64,000 nucleotides of DNA, taken from NCBI GenBank assembly GCA_033819885.1, contig JAQYUZ010000006.1:434001-498000 (forward strand). Direction: 5' to 3'. The DNA is from Microbotryomycetes sp. JL201 (Eukaryota > Basidiomycota > Microbotryomycetes). This document shows positions 25,134 through 35,820 of this stretch, piece after piece. Each line of letters opens with the position of its first letter. Within the stretch, counting starts at the first letter, position 1. The notes beneath the pieces were generated by a model. The model saw nothing but the letters and a program-made list of their open reading frames with translations. It searched no databases and was not told the DNA's origin. The translations under genes and the position numbers were made by a program.

Positions 25134-25423
25134 CGCCGCGAACTGGCGAGCGGACAAGTGTGTGTCGTATGTCAGATGCCGTCAGGTAATGTCAAAATCG
25201 ATGTGACGGTGGTAAAGCTGCGCGAAACTTGTCGAGGCTGAACGTGCTGTGGGGGAAGGTCAACTTGAACGAGTTGCTTTCAATTACGATCTGTCGGCGC
25301 GTCCGTCGCCGTCCGAAACGCGCGGACAAAGCTTTTGCGAGTCAAGTAAAGAGCTCTGGCGTTGCATGCTGCCAAGTCAAGTCTCGGCATAGTAGGCAGC
25401 GCCGACGACAGCGCGAGAGAGAC

Positions 25424-26034
25424 ATGTCGTCCACCACATGCTTTGGTCTGCTCATTATCAACAAAGCGGGCGGTCTCATCTATCATAAGACGTATGCAGG
25501 TATGTACAGGGCGATCCTGGGACGCCTCGCTAGGATACTTGCTGAGATCACTAACCCTATGCTCGGATCCAGAGGGCCTTGCGCAGCTGAGCGCCAACGA
25601 GTATCTCGTGCTTGCTAGTACGTTCCATAGCATCCACGCAATCGCCAGTCGCATCAGCCCTGTACCAGGAAGCTCGGGAATAGAGGTCATTGAAGCCGAA
25701 ACGTTCAAGATGACGTGTTTGCAGACTCCGACGGGTGAGCTGCTTCTACATTAAGAATCATCGTCGAGAATATCTTGCTCCTGTGCTACACGCGATTCCT
25801 AACGATGCTTGGCGTCGGTATTTGCGGCTTTTGCGTAAATTTGCCACTTGCACTGCGACAGGGACCAAGTTCGTACTCATGACGACACCATCGCATCCTC
25901 GCGCGGATCGAGTGCTCAGGCGGGTGTACGAGACGTACGCAGACTATATCAAAGACCCGTTTTATACCATCGAGATGCCTATTCGAAGCGAGAGCTTTGA
26001 CACGAAACTAACAGCTGTCATCAAGAGTGCGTAG
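25424..26034 (+). CDS. TRS23: TRAPP complex subunit Trs23/TRAPPC4 (short form)
   Basis: Longin-fold subunit of the TRAPP vesicle-tethering and Rab-GEF complexes at the Golgi. Three exons (25424-25499, 25573-25734, 25862-26034) sum to 136 aa. Matches to the family: [74 protein letters not shown] and a C-terminal [25 protein letters not shown]. Human and budding-yeast orthologues are about 219 aa and carry an inserted segment after the first strands; this protein goes from YHKTYA straight to the LSANE helix, so it lacks that insert. A divergent promoter region of 290 bp separates it from ELP3. Confidence 0.9.
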
Positions 26035-26120
26035 GCGGGGCATCGGCTCGGTTGTCGTGACCGTACGTTGTAGCTTTTGTAATAACAAAGAACTCCGCCC
26101 TCTGTGCTCCAACCGCGACC

Positions 26121-27392
26121 ATGCCCTTCGAGCCGCTGTCGCTAAATAACGGCCAACAGATCCCTAGCATTGCCTTTGGCACAGGTACGCTCCTATGCTA
26201 CCGTCTACAGGGTGTGCGACCTAGCTGAGCAGCAATTCGGGACAACTCAGGCTCCACCTGGCGAACAAGTCCTCGTGCGACTGACGACGATGGCGTGTCT
26301 CAAGAGGTGGTCAACACAATATTGGCAGCAATTAGGGCCGGCTTTCGGCATTTTGACACGTCAGAGGTGGGCCAGTCACTCCGGCCACTCGGATTTTGCG
26401 GCCCGAGCTCAATGATTCGAGCGTGTGCAGTACTACAAGACGGAAAAGTCGCTCGGTCGAGCACTTGAACTCTCAAAGGTCCCCCGAAATGAATTTTACA
26501 TTGCGTCCAAAGTTGGTCCAACGGAATCTCTGCAAGCTGGCTGCGAGAGTGCCGTGCGACGACAGCTCGCGCTTATTGGTACAGACTATCTCGACCTATA
26601 TCTTGTGCATACGCCGAGGTCGGTCAAGGGCGACTTGACGTTCGCAGGCGTGTGGACCGACATGGAGAGCTTGGTCAAACTCGGCCTCGTCAAGTCGATA
26701 GGAGTATCAAACTTGTAGGAGCAGAGCGCGCTGAACCGATACGACATGAACGTGACAGGTAGCTTTGCAGCGATCCCGAGCATTTTGAGCAATTCTTGCC
26801 AAGCGCGACGATTCCACCTGTTGTCAATCAGGTCAGCCGCTTCAAGCCACACCACGCAAACTCACACAAATTGCTCACGACTTGTCGTAGATATCAATAT
26901 ATCCCTACATCTACCATCGTGCCTTGCCGGTCATAGAATTCTGTCAGCGACAGTCCATCGTGCTCGAAGCGTACGAGGTTGCGTCGTCTGTAGCTCGGGA
27001 GTCGGAGCGTGGTACGTCAACGGAGCAGCTACAGCGTGTCATCGCTGAATGACATGCCTCCCTGATCCCAGATGGCCCTCTCGATCCTGTCATCGATGCG
27101 ATCATGTCTTCACTGGCGTCATCGGGCCAGCAGGCGTCTGCAGGACAAGTGTTGTTGGCGTGGTCAAGAGCCAAGGGTTTTGTGACTGTGACAACATCTA
27201 GCAAGCCGGAACGGATACAGGTTCGTCGCGGGCCGAGCCAAGTCTGCTGTGTGGCGGCTGATCACTCGACCTGCCTGGCAGGAGTACTTGGGCGCAGGCG
27301 ACATCAAGTTGACACGAGAGCAGGTCAAGGCCATCGACGATGCGGGCGCGGAAGGCGCCGAGCAAGGGCGAGGCAAGTACAGCTCGTGGTGA
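26121..27392 (+). CDS. Aldo/keto reductase family oxidoreductase
   Basis: NAD(P)H-dependent oxidoreductase of the (beta/alpha)8 aldo/keto reductase fold. The ATG at 26121 gives MPFEPLSLNNGQQIPSIAFGTG, the usual first strand. Further exons encode VVNTILAAIRAGFRHFDTSE, YYKTEKSLGRALELSKVPRNEFYIASKVG, GTDYLDLYLVHTP (the strand with the catalytic His) and LVKLGLVKSIGVSN. Later exons give FAAIPSILSNSC...VVNQ, IEFCQRQSIVLEAYEVASSVA, GPLDPVIDAIMSSLASSGQQ and QASAGQVLLAWSRAKGFVTVTTSSKPERIQ, then LGAGDIKLTREQVKAIDDAG. About seven exons are needed; a GTACGT...CCCAG intron near 27012-27071 joins ERG to the GPLDPV block. The catalytic Asp, Tyr and Lys equivalents are FD, YY and SK. The substrate is unknown. 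Confidence 0.85.
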
Positions 27393-27505
27393 TGAAAAGC
27401 TGGTAGCTGCCTTGCATATCTGTAGTTGGGCACGCCCTTTTGCAGCTGCAACATGAATATGTTGTCATATATCGGTGTTGAAGCATGTTTGGAGTAAATA
27501 GTACG

Positions 27506-27690
27506 TTCCAGAATGCCGTGGTCGGCTCTCGCACACTGTCGAACGTTGTCGAACGAATGGAAAAAGCGCAGCACACGTGAGGACGACCTCTGACGAGGCG
27601 AGCGGCATCTCTTTTCCTCCTACAACTGAGCCTCGCTCTTCAACGTACACACACACACACACACACGAGCGCAGTACACACAGAACTTTC
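27506..27690 (+). promoter_or_regulatory. Putative heat-shock elements upstream of HSP70
   Basis: Two dyads with heat-shock-factor spacing lie within 240 bp of the HSP70 start codon: TTCCAGAA at 27506-27513 and GAACTTTC at 27683-27690. Each is a head-to-head or tail-to-tail GAA/TTC pair; a canonical element needs three units, so these are minimal sites. Confidence 0.45.
27647..27666 (+). repeat. (AC)10 microsatellite in the HSP70 leader/promoter
   Basis: Ten perfect AC units between the two heat-shock-like dyads, about 75 bp before the HSP70 ATG. Confidence 0.9.
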
Positions 27691-27742
27691 TGTGCCACTA
27701 TACCCGCCCCTTACATCTAAACCCCACAAACAATAGCCAGAA

Positions 27743-30126
27743 TGTCGAAGGCAGTCGGGTGAGTTGCGACGCTCGCTGTTGCTAGCAGCACTATTGTGTT
27801 CGCATACAGAGCTGCATTGCTGACCATCTTTGCACATATTTCGACAGAATTGATTTGGGTACGACCTACTCTTGCGTCGGTGTCTGGCAAAATGACCGTG
27901 TTGAGATCATCGCCAACGTGAGTAGTTCTCAGCAGCCTGGGTCGCTGCACCTGAGCCGATCCTAATCAGCCTCGTCCGAAATAGGACCAAGGTAACCGCA
28001 CCACGCCCTCCTATGTTGCCTTCACGTGAGTTGCTCATCGCTTGGCTTTTCCTTCTGGAATGTGCCACCGCTGACGTCGTCGTTCTCACACCTCTTTCCT
28101 CGGTCCGCTCACATACAGCGACTCTGAGCGTTTGATTGGTGATGCCGCAAAGAACCAAGTCGCCATGAACCCCGTAAGTCAGCAATGTTATCCTACAGAC
28201 CCGCTCGCGCAGCGCACTGACAAGCGCCCTGTCTCGCAGCACAACACCGTTTTCGATGCCAAGCGTCTGATCGGTCGCAAATTCTCTGATGCCGAGGTTC
28301 AATCCGACATGAAGCACTGGCCCTTCAAGGTTATCGACAAGGGTACCAAGCCCATCATCCAGGTTGACTACCGCGGCGAGACGAAGGAGTTCACTCCCGA
28401 GGAGATCTCTTCCATGGTTTTGCTCAAGATGAAGGAGACAGCCGAGGCCTACCTTGGCACGACCGTCACTCAGGCCGTCGTCACCGTTCCTGCTTATTTC
28501 AACGACTCGCAGCGCCAGGCCACCAAGGATGCCGGTGTGATCTCGGGCTTGAACGTTCTCCGCATCATCAACGAGCCTACTGCCGCCGCCATTGCCTACG
28601 GCCTCGACAAGAAGACGCAGGGTGAGAAGAATGTCCTCATCTTTGACTTGGGTGGAGGAACGTTCGATGTGTCGCTCTTGACGATTGAGGAGGGTATTTT
28701 CGAAGTTAAGGCCACCGCCGGTGATACCCACTTGGGTGGTGAAGATTTCGACAACCGTCTCGTCACGCACTTTGTCGCCGAGTTCAAGCGCAAGAACAAG
28801 AAGGACTTGTCTTCCAACGCTCGCGCCCTTCGCCGTCTCCGCACTGCCTGCGAGCGTGCCAAGCGCACCTTGTCTTCGGCAGCCCAGACGACTATCGAGA
28901 TTGACTCACTCTTTGAAGGCGTCGACTTCTATACCTCAATCACCCGTGCTCGCTTCGAGGAGTTGTGCCAGGACTTGTTCCGCAACACGATGGAGCCCGT
29001 CGAGAAGGTCTTGCGCGACTCCAAGATTGACAAGTCAAACGTTCACGAGATTGTCCTTGTTGGTGGTTCAACCCGTATTCCCCGCATCCAAAAGCTCGTT
29101 TCCGACTTCTTCAACGGCAAGGTAAGTATTCTCGGAATGTGTCGTCACATGGCTTGTCACTAAACATAGTTATCTCTGTGCAGGAGCCCAACAAGTCAAT
29201 CAACCCTGATGAGGCCGTCGCATACGGTGCCGCCGTTCAGGCCGCCATCTTGACGGGCGATACCTCCGAAAAGACCCAAGACTTGCTCTTGCTCGACGTC
29301 GCACCCCTCTCTACCGGTATCGAAACCGCTGGTGGTGTCATGACCAAGCTCATTCCCCGCAACACCACCGTCCCGACCAAGAAGTCCGAGATTTTCTCGA
29401 CTTACGCCGACAACCAGCCCGGTGTGCTTATTCAAGTCTACGAGGGTGAGCGTGCTCGCACAAAGGACAACAACTTGCTCGGCAAGTTTGAGCTCTCTGG
29501 CATCCCGCCGGCACCTCGTGGTGTCCCCCAAATCGAGGTTACTTTCGACATTGACGCCAACGGTATCCTCAACGTCTCTGCTGCCGACAAGACGACCGGC
29601 AAGTCGAACAAGATCACCATCACGAACGACAAGGGTCGTCTTTCCAAGGAAGAGATTGAGCGCATGGTCAACGAGGCCGAGAAGTACAAGGCCGAGGATG
29701 AGGCTGCTGCTGCACGCATCACGGCCAAGAACGGCTTGGAGTCGTACGCATACTCATTGAGGTGAGTCTCAGTGGTGTCTGTTGTGCATCTGACTGTATC
29801 TGACTTATGCATTTGATGTAACGTACAGGAATTCGATCGAGGGTGACCTCAAGGACAAGCTCGAGGCCTCGGACAAGGAGTCGCTCGACAAGGCCATTTC
29901 CGAGACCATCTCATGGCTCGACGCATCTGCCGAAGCTAGCAAGGAGGAGTACGAGGACAAGCAGAAGGAGCTCGAGGGTGTCGCCAACCCCATCATGATG
30001 AAGGCATATGGTGCTGGTGGTGCACCGGGTGGCGCACCTGGCGGACCTGGCGGTTTCCCCGGCGCAGGTGCAGGTGGAGCAGCAGGTGCAGGCGCATCAG
30101 AGCCATCAGTCGAGGAGGTCGATTAG
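27743..30126 (+). CDS. SSA1: Cytosolic HSP70 chaperone (Ssa type)
   Basis: ATP-dependent chaperone of cytosol and nucleus. About eight exons; the first (27743-27759) holds only MSKAVG. Nucleotide-binding domain: [87 protein letters not shown] and [12 protein letters not shown]. The substrate-binding domain has [25 protein letters not shown], then the lid and a GGAPGG-type Gly/Ala/Pro linker. The protein ends EEVD, the TPR-cochaperone docking motif that marks the cytosolic class. The interdomain region reads [10 protein letters not shown] where most Ssa proteins have PLSLGIE. Heavy bias toward C-ending codons (GGC, AAG, GTC) relative to neighbours suggests high expression. Introns include 27760-27847 and the GTAAGT intron after FFNGK near 29120. 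Confidence 0.97.
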
Positions 30127-31107
30127 AAGAAGTTGACTCCATTTCGACTGTCGAGTCGAATCCTCGACTAAGTTGAGTGCTTGACATAAAAAAGAAACTT
30201 GACGCAGTTTGCCTAGACGAGTTGTCCTTGTATAATAGCTCTTACGTGTAGACTTTTTCTCCCTTGTCTGCAACTCGGCTTGTGCCAGTTTTGCCTATTT
30301 CTTTTTGGCGATTCGAATCAAGCGAGTTTCATTGCACCTGTTCTGCTTCTCCTCGGTATGCATGAGTGCTGGCGTCGCACGTGGCCGGAACGTTCGACGT
30401 TTTTTTATCTCAATCGCGAGGCAAGATGGGATGTTCAAGCTCAGCTCTTGTGCCTTTGGTGGAAACGCAGTCTTGACATGAAGACCTGAATGGAACGCGT
30501 CATCGTTGACCAGCGTGGTCTTCGTCAGTACCACTGCTTGACGGACATCGTCGTCATGCAAAACGCCACCTGCAGCCACATCGTCAGGAGTCGTCAATGA
30601 AGGACAACGCTCAAGGTCAAGGCGCACACCTGCGACCACGGTGGCTCCTCGAGGCTGGCACAACTCCGGCAACAGATGGCCTAGCGGATCTCAAAGATCT
30701 CAGGATCGACGTCGAGACTTAAATCCGCCTCGCTCGCCCAGAAGCCATACACCTTCGCCATACTATGGCGGCTGGGAGGGTCGCAGCAGTCGTCAGCCAC
30801 CTTCACCTCGGCCTTATCGCGATTGATTCCAGCTAGGCCATCCTGGGATTTGCTCGACTCATCTTGTTTGCGCTCGAACTGAGTGCCTTGTCGAGTCAGT
30901 GCCTCATCCTCGATGACTCGCCCATCTTGAAGTTTGATCATTATTCGAGCGGAGTCGCTATGGGCGGATCCGGACTCAGCCATGAGCTCTCGCTTTTCAT
31001 TTCCTTCGCAGTGTTTCCTGCTAAAGTGTTACTTGTTTTGCAAACCAATATGTATGTCTTGAGAAGTGGTATTCAAGATTGCCCCGAGCTCTGCAGTTCA
31101 AGTGCAC

Positions 31108-31166
31108 GGCGAGAAAATTCAGGCAAGGCGAGAAGATTAAGGCAAGGCGAGAAGATTAAAAGGCAA
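31108..31166 (+). repeat. Short tandem repeat, three units of 19, 19 and 21 nt
   Basis: Units at 31108-31126, 31127-31145 and 31146-31166 share GGCGAGAAGATTAAGGCAA with one or two changes; the third carries a 2-nt insertion, and a decayed start of a fourth follows. Purine-rich on this strand. Confidence 0.85.
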
Positions 31167-31235
31167 GACGAGCGAAAGCAGGATCGGAGGAGCAACGGCG
31201 CCGCGTCGCCGCCACTGACTGTTCAAGTACAGGTG

Positions 31236-31387
31236 GAGTGTCGGACGTGTATCGTATCGCGCGCGCTCGGCTGATCACGAGTGGTCCGAATCTGTAGTCT
31301 CTCTTCGTACCGATCTCGATGCTGTTGGTATCTGATTAAGATCAGTGATCAGCCGACCCCGCACGGCGCGATACACATCCCACAGAC
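31236..31387. repeat. Imperfect inverted repeat (about 43-nt arms, 66-nt spacer)
   Basis: Arms at about 31236-31278 and 31345-31387. The inner 12 nt are a perfect inverted match (TCGGCTGATCAC at 31267-31278, GTGATCAGCCGA at 31345-31356). A further 8-nt perfect block (GTGTATCG at 31247-31254, CGATACAC at 31369-31376) sits at identical spacing on both sides, and weaker matches continue outward. The equal spacing argues for one decayed palindrome or hairpin rather than chance. Confidence 0.65.
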
Positions 31388-32329
31388 TACCTGTGCCTGA
31401 CGAGTCACTGGCGGCGTCGATCAGCTCCTTTTGGAGCGAGACTTGGGTACTTTCAGCTCACAAACCAGACAATTTCGTCCGACCAGTGTAAATCTCCTTG
31501 GTTTTGTTGGACTTTCGTATACTCGGTTCGAAACCTCTTGCTGTACCGTCCGGCCGGGCCTTCGGGTTTCGGGTTCGGTTGAATCGGCGTGTGTACCGGT
31601 CGGAATTCCGCTTTCCACTCGCACATCGAAAGCAGTCGCGGAAGACGAATACGCACACAAAGTTCTCTTTTCATCTTCCAGAGACCGATCGTGCGCCACC
31701 TTGCTGTTGACAAGCCTTAGCCGCGGTTAGTGTCGGCTCGCGTCCGTTCGCTCCAGCACATTGCCCGATTGTAGTCTTTTGGATTGCCTGCACCAATATG
31801 TCCGTGACGGAATCGATTTCATGTTGAGTGACGTGGGCCGAGGTAGACCCGGCACATCGATGCAAATTTGAAGCGGAGCACCGGGGGTCCTCGCTCAGAC
31901 CTATCAGCAAGCAGCAGCAATTGGCTTCATCACAACAGAAAAGTCTGCAGGTCATGTTTATTCAAAAGTTTCGTGCTCGTTACGCATGTTTTTCGTTTGA
32001 GCGGCCGAGCATCTGTGCACGCGCCCCCGCATCGGGTGTGCGCAGACGCCGCCACCCTGAAACCGGCAGCGCGGACGTTTTGCACCGCTCTCGTGAACGC
32101 TCCTGTCCACCTTCCACACGCTTGTTCGCCACTCTCTCGTTGTTCCACTCATTCACGGCGTCTGTTTGCTGCTCCCGCTTGCGTACACTCGCTTATTTGG
32201 CCCCGGCTTTTTGCGCACGTGAGCTCGAGCAAATCCCGCGCTCAGCCGGTGAGGGGCTGACAGTCGTCGCTGCAGTGTGTACGTCCCGCCACGCCATTCA
32301 TTACACTTTCGGATACACGAGGAATCAAG

Positions 32330-33124
32330 ATGCTGCAGCAATTGACGCGCACACCAAGTGAGGTGCAGCTGTCGACACTCACGCTCGACCTTAAGCTGGC
32401 GCGGCTGTCGGATGAGGACTTGATTGCGACCCTGCCGTCGATTGGCCAAGGAGAGATTGAATCGCAAGAGCACGATTTTGCTCGCGTTGCCAACCGGGCA
32501 CTGCTGCACCTCGCTACGCCGCCCATCTACTCGCCGTGTTCGGTGTCGCCCGTTCCCGACACGAACGAAAACATGAACCCGTTTTTTGCTCGCAAGCTGT
32601 ATCATGACTGCGACACAAAGTGGGCGAGACCAACTCCACCTTCTTCATCCCACTTTGCACCATCATCGTCCGCTTCGTCGTCTGGTGGCGACTATTTTTC
32701 ACCGCCACTGTCGCACTCGGCCGGCTACTCGTCTGGCGTGCGCACACCGCCGCTCGACCCGAATGACCAGCCGAAATCGGCGGACGAGTCGTCTCTCGTC
32801 GTACCCGTGCTCTCGCTGGCACAGAGGCGCGGCTGTACGATGAGACTGGACATGCCGGCGGCTCCCGACTTTGAGCTCGAGATGCGGAAACGAATGGCGC
32901 AAAAGACCAAAGAAGAGGTCGCGGCCGCTCAATCTCCTGTGTCCGGCTTCTTGTTCACAACCGCGTCGCAGGGCGTTCTGAAGAGTAACTTTGCGGGCGT
33001 CACGCTCACCAAGCCCTCGATGCGCGCAGAGCTCAGCTCGCCGGCATCCAGCGCAGAGACTCCGCTCGACATTCGGACATTGCCGTTGCGACGGAAACGT
33101 CGAGACCACGGCTTTGCTTTTTGA
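32330..33124 (+). CDS. Ser/Pro-rich hypothetical protein
   Basis: Intronless 264-aa ORF starting at the ATG at 32330 after a long pyrimidine-rich leader. I do not recognise it. The N-terminus is more ordered (LTLDLKLARLSDEDLIATLPSIGQ), followed by a Ser/Pro-rich linker with several proline-directed sites (PPLDPNDQP, SPVSG, SSPASS). A helical stretch DFELEMRKRMAQKTKEEVAAAQSP comes next, then a basic tail LPLRRKRRDHGFAF that could serve as a nuclear signal. Codon usage and length support a real gene. The composition suits a regulatory phosphoprotein, but no function can be assigned. Confidence 0.6.
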   Translation: MLQQLTRTPSEVQLSTLTLDLKLARLSDEDLIATLPSIGQGEIESQEHDFARVANRALLHLATPPIYSPCSVSPVPDTNENMNPFFARKLYHDCDTKWARPTPPSSSHFAPSSSASSSGGDYFSPPLSHSAGYSSGVRTPPLDPNDQPKSADESSLVVPVLSLAQRRGCTMRLDMPAAPDFELEMRKRMAQKTKEEVAAAQSPVSGFLFTTASQGVLKSNFAGVTLTKPSMRAELSSPASSAETPLDIRTLPLRRKRRDHGFAF

Positions 33125-33490
33125 GCTGCTCGCCTGTGCCTTTGTTTATAGCATTGCCGGTCTTTCCGTCGGCATAATTTTCTCGCCTTTCCGTTCGGCC
33201 ATTTGCACTTGTCTCATTCGCACTCATGGTTCAATTGTCGTATGTATAGGATTGTAGCATTCGCACGCGATACCCCTTTGCTTTGCATTACAAAGAACTT
33301 TGAAGTTTCATGTACGCAATTACAGACAATTTACTGGTGGATCAGAACTTCACTCACAAAACACAATTGAGCTATCATAGACGTCGTGTATGTGTGGAAC
33401 AAGCGCGAGTTTGTTGCCCGAATGCGCATACACGCAGGTTCAAATGTCGCCATCGCGCGCTCGGCTTCTTGCGTGTGCTCATTCACGACG

Positions 33491-35209
33491 ATGCGGCCGG
33501 CAATGCACGCGAGTCTCGGGCCAGCATGGCGACGTTCATTGTGTTCGACTGCTCGACGTCCAACGCAGCATACTTTGCGGCATATGCAGCGGCCGCAGCT
33601 CGCAAACGATGCGGCGGCGACGACATCGCGGGCGAACGGCACGAACCCGGCCATGTCGTTCCCTTGCGTCGACCAGAACGAGCTCAGAGCCCAGAGGTTA
33701 CTCCAACAGCGACGGCAACAAGACGCACTGCGCACACCAGCGTCAAGACTCGACTTGCCCAACCTGCCGACTCAGCAACCGCAGAGTCCGACTCAATCAG
33801 CAGACAATGATGGCCCGGAACCTGCATATGCCAACATTGTTTCAGGATACAGCTTATACCGACATGACGAGCCTTTTGCACTCGACTATGGCGGCATGTT
33901 GCCATCATTCGAGCTTGCTTACGAAACCTGGGGCGAGCTCAATGCGGACAAGTCAAACGTCGTACTACTGCACACCGGCTTGTCCGCCTCGTCCCATGCA
34001 CACAGCACACCTGCAAACCCCGCCGAGGGCTGGTGGGAACGGTTCATCGGACCAGGCCTTGCCATTGACACGGAAAAGTTTTTCGTCATTTGCACAAACG
34101 TGCTCGGTGGATGCTACGGCTCAACAGGTCCGAGCTCACTCGACCCTAGTGACGGGCAACCGTACGCGACCAGGTTCCCGATCCTCAGCATATTCGACAT
34201 GGTCCGCGCTCAATTTCATTTGCTGTCAAGCTTGGGCATTGACAAGCTGTATGCGAGCGTCGGGTCGAGCATGGGCGGCATGCAGAGCTTGGCAGCAGCA
34301 TACGTTGCCCCGGAGCGCGTTGGCAAAGTCGTCAGCATCTCGGCAACAGCAAGAAGCAGTCCGTCGAGCATCGCAATGCGGCACGCCCAGCGAAGTGGTG
34401 AGTGGCTTGGGGAAGACTACCACAGATCTAGTCTTGACAGCTTCTCTTTTCAAGTTCTCATGTCCGACCCCAACTGGAATCGCGGTTTTTATTATGATGA
34501 CATGCCGCCGCACACGGGCATGAAGCTCGCACGCCAGATCGCGACGATCACTTACCGGTCCGGACCTGAATGGGAGCAAAGGTTCAGTCGCAGACGGCGT
34601 GACCTGTCGACCGCACCGCCAAGCGGTTCTGAAGGGTCGCACCTGCCCTCGCCCCCGGTCCTGTGCCCTGATTTCCTAATCGAGACGTACCTGGACCACC
34701 AAGGCGAACAATTCTGTCTCAAGTACGATGCCAACTCGCTCATCTACATCTCAAAAGCAATGGACCTGTTTGACATGTCGCAACCGGCGTTGGATGATCT
34801 TGCGGCTCGACGACAAGCCCGCGATGCCGGTCAACTGGGCTCGTCTGATGCGCTCTGTCCCGTACCGCCTTCGTCTCAAGCGCCGAGTGTCAAATCTGCT
34901 GTCAAAAAGGACAAGCCTTTCATCTCATCGTTGCCATCGTCGCATGCCTACCTTCCTGCGCTCGGTGCCGGTCTCGCCCATCACAAGCATCCAACGCTGA
35001 TCATGGGTTGTCAGTCCGACACGCTATTTCCGATCGAGCAGCAGAGGGAGTTGGCCGAAGTTCTCAAGTCGAACGGTACAGATACAGTTTATTACGAGCT
35101 GGCCGAACCCTGGGGTCACGACACGTTCTTGCTGGACGTCAGAGGTGTCGGATCGGCGGTGAAAGGTTTCTTGGAGACACCACCTGCGTCCGGGTCGAAT
35201 CGTTTCTAA
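33491..35209 (+). CDS. MetX-family alpha/beta-hydrolase O-acyltransferase (mitochondrial CysA/Cys2-like serine or homoserine transferase)
   Basis: Acyl-CoA-dependent transferase making O-acyl-serine or O-acyl-homoserine for cysteine or methionine synthesis. Intronless. The ATG at 33491 gives an Arg-rich presequence (MRPAMHASLGPAWRRSLCSTARR); in-frame ATG 33422 is an alternative. Core motifs: LAYETWGELN, VVLLHTGLSASSHAHS, GWWERFIGPG, FFVICTNVLGGCYGSTGPSS, nucleophile elbow GSSMGGMQSL, SATARSSP, DPNWNRGFYY, then SLIYISKAMDLFDMS, MGCQSDTLFPIEQQREL with the catalytic Asp and PWGHDTFLLD with the His. Two inserts (around 34580-34650 and 34800-34910) and the mitochondrial leader fit the fungal CysA/Cys2 serine-transferase branch better than Met2. 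That assignment is inference; Met2 activity cannot be excluded. A 370-bp gap lies upstream. Confidence 0.82.
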   Translation: MRPAMHASLGPAWRRSLCSTARRPTQHTLRHMQRPQLANDAAATTSRANGTNPAMSFPCVDQNELRAQRLLQQRRQQDALRTPASRLDLPNLPTQQPQSPTQSADNDGPEPAYANIVSGYSLYRHDEPFALDYGGMLPSFELAYETWGELNADKSNVVLLHTGLSASSHAHSTPANPAEGWWERFIGPGLAIDTEKFFVICTNVLGGCYGSTGPSSLDPSDGQPYATRFPILSIFDMVRAQFHLLSSLGIDKLYASVGSSMGGMQSLAAAYVAPERVGKVVSISATARSSPSSIAMRHAQRSGEWLGEDYHRSSLDSFSFQVLMSDPNWNRGFYYDDMPPHTGMKLARQIATITYRSGPEWEQRFSRRRRDLSTAPPSGSEGSHLPSPPVLCPDFLIETYLDHQGEQFCLKYDANSLIYISKAMDLFDMSQPALDDLAARRQARDAGQLGSSDALCPVPPSSQAPSVKSAVKKDKPFISSLPSSHAYLPALGAGLAHHKHPTLIMGCQSDTLFPIEQQRELAEVLKSNGTDTVYYELAEPWGHDTFLLDVRGVGSAVKGFLETPPASGSNRF

Positions 35210-35820
35210 GCGCTTGAGAGTATTCTTGGTAGGGATCCCACTGTTTGGTTTGTAACGTGTTGTTGTTGAAGCTTGAAAGCGCCTCGCCGCACAAGGTCTC
35301 TCTGGAGCTCAGTGTGGGCAGGATGCGTCGGCAACCAGTTTCGAGCGAGCTGCTGTCTTTTGTTTCGTCTTGACATGACGTTAAAAGCTCACCAAAGCCG
35401 TAATGTGTATCGAATCGAGTTTGGTCCGGCTGTTGAAGAGGCTTCTGCCTCGCGTTGAATTGCAAGTCTAAAAAGCCCGATAAAAAAGTCAGAATGTAGA
35501 CTATGAGACTGCAGGGCAGAGACCACGCTGTAATGGATATTCACCAGGTCCCCCCGGTGAACCCTTCCTAAGGAACAGCAGGTTTCTGATGAAACTTGAT
35601 CGCATTGTTGTACAGGCACCAGTGCACCTTCACTCAAGTGTTCAGGTCACGGGCAGCAAAGACGAGTACGTATCAGCGGTGAGCAGACAAGCCACATCGA
35701 CGGGCCGAATGTGTTGTGCGCCTTCTGTTGAATCGGATCAACTGTTCTCTCAACATCACAACAAGCAAAATTAAAAACACAATACAGGACAAAAAAATGC
35801 TGATCTGACGTGATACCAGC
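35210..35820. other. Convergent intergenic region, no gene seen
   Basis: About 610 bp between the stop of the MetX-family gene and the stop of DAD2. Holds both 3' UTRs; a short run CCAGGTCCCCCCGGTG near 35548 and an A-rich stretch near 35770. No ORF over about 80 codons is convincing. Confidence 0.5.

Larger units (their letters stand above)
30127..32329. other. Gene-poor stretch with repeats
   Basis: This 2.2-kb stretch runs between the HSP70 stop and the next confident start codon. It holds the HSP70 3' region (TATAAT/TGTATAATAG near 30230), short ORFs on both strands without recognisable similarity, a tandem repeat at 31108-31166, an inverted repeat around 31236-31387, and a pyrimidine-rich leader before 32330. 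The longest ORFs are 30864-31274 (+), 30681-30983 (-) and 30295-30672 (-). The last two look partly protein-like, but no phase-compatible intron joins them. Confidence 0.5.

Noticed and set aside
27907-28770. 287-codon ORF antisense to HSP70
   Set aside because: A known artefact of GC-rich, codon-biased HSP70 genes; the sense strand carries the full chaperone sequence.
30295-30983. Two minus-strand ORFs as one two-exon gene
   Set aside because: The best donor (GTGTAT) and acceptor (TCGCAG) do not keep the frame of the second ORF, and neither peptide resembles a known family.
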